NCBI GenBank assembly: GCA_018334735.1
Contig: JAGXLK010000233.1
Coordinates: 1 to 5,301 of the forward strand
DNA from: Planctomycetota bacterium
GTDB taxonomy: Bacteria; Planctomycetota; Brocadiia; SM23-32
Direction: 5' to 3'
DNA: 5,301 nt
Below, piece by piece: positions 5,277 to 5,301 of this stretch (its first letter is position 1; each line of letters begins with the position of its first letter). Made by a program: the position numbers and the translations under genes. The notes under the pieces were generated by a model. The model worked only from the letters and a program-made list of their open reading frames with translations, was not told where the DNA came from and did not search any database.

Positions 5277-5301
5277 GCACTCGGCACGGGAATACCCGCC
5301 A

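Noticed and set aside
5279..5301. CGGG/CCCG hairpin at the right edge
   Set aside because: Only four core pairs with a bulge and no T tract are visible; it could be the end of a neighbouring gene's terminator but the window stops there.

Overview
This window is a housekeeping translation and transcription locus. Every gene I can support lies on the minus strand, so transcription runs from high to low coordinates. In that direction the order is tRNA-Thr(TGT), tRNA-Tyr(GTA), tRNA-Gly(TCC), tRNA-Thr(GGT), tuf (EF-Tu), rpmG (L33), tRNA-Trp(CCA), secE, nusG, rplK (L11), rplA (L1) and the first 164 codons of rplJ (L10), which runs off the left edge. The order matches the E. coli thrU-tyrU-glyT-thrT-tufB and secE-nusG-rplKA-rplJ clusters, with rpmG and tRNA-Trp in between as in many other bacteria. 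rplL and rpoBC would be expected beyond the left edge.

The organism is a bacterium. My best guess is the Planctomycetota or a relative. The SecE carries a long membrane-embedded N-terminal extension that begins with a YK-NQG motif, the NusG contains WYLIRETSGVGDF, and the L10 has a MMVVRNRL core. These resemble planctomycete proteins as I remember them; no search was run. Base composition looks roughly balanced. Two genes (rplK and nusG) use GTG starts.

Region by region: 5197-5301 holds a good sigma70-type promoter (TTGACT-17-TATCGT) for the first three tRNAs. Just past tRNA-Gly there is a terminator-like hairpin with a T7 tract. Interlocked with it is a second promoter (TTGACT-17-TATTGT) that should drive tRNA-Thr(GGT)-tuf and probably the rest of the cluster. 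About 200 bases of untranslated leader follow, starting with a perfect 6-bp stem-loop. Between tRNA-Thr(GGT) and tuf lies a long two-part hairpin. From tuf to rplJ gaps are short (14-102 bases) and no terminator was seen, so this looks like one operon. Small genes absent from a simple long-ORF scan were recovered: rpmG (47 aa), the five tRNAs and the partial rplJ. No stretch without a gene exceeds 300 bases; the longest is 271.

The products work together. The tRNAs are charged and delivered by EF-Tu. L33, L11, L1 and L10 build the large subunit, with L11 and L10 forming the base of the stalk where EF-Tu lands. NusG couples RNA polymerase to elongation and the ribosome, and SecE is the essential small subunit of the SecYEG channel. 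I see no new biological system here. The points worth a second look are an acidic tail on L11, a poly-Glu linker in NusG coded by an exact 12-base tandem duplication, the interlocked terminator and promoter, the structured tuf leader, and the missing rplJ leader.
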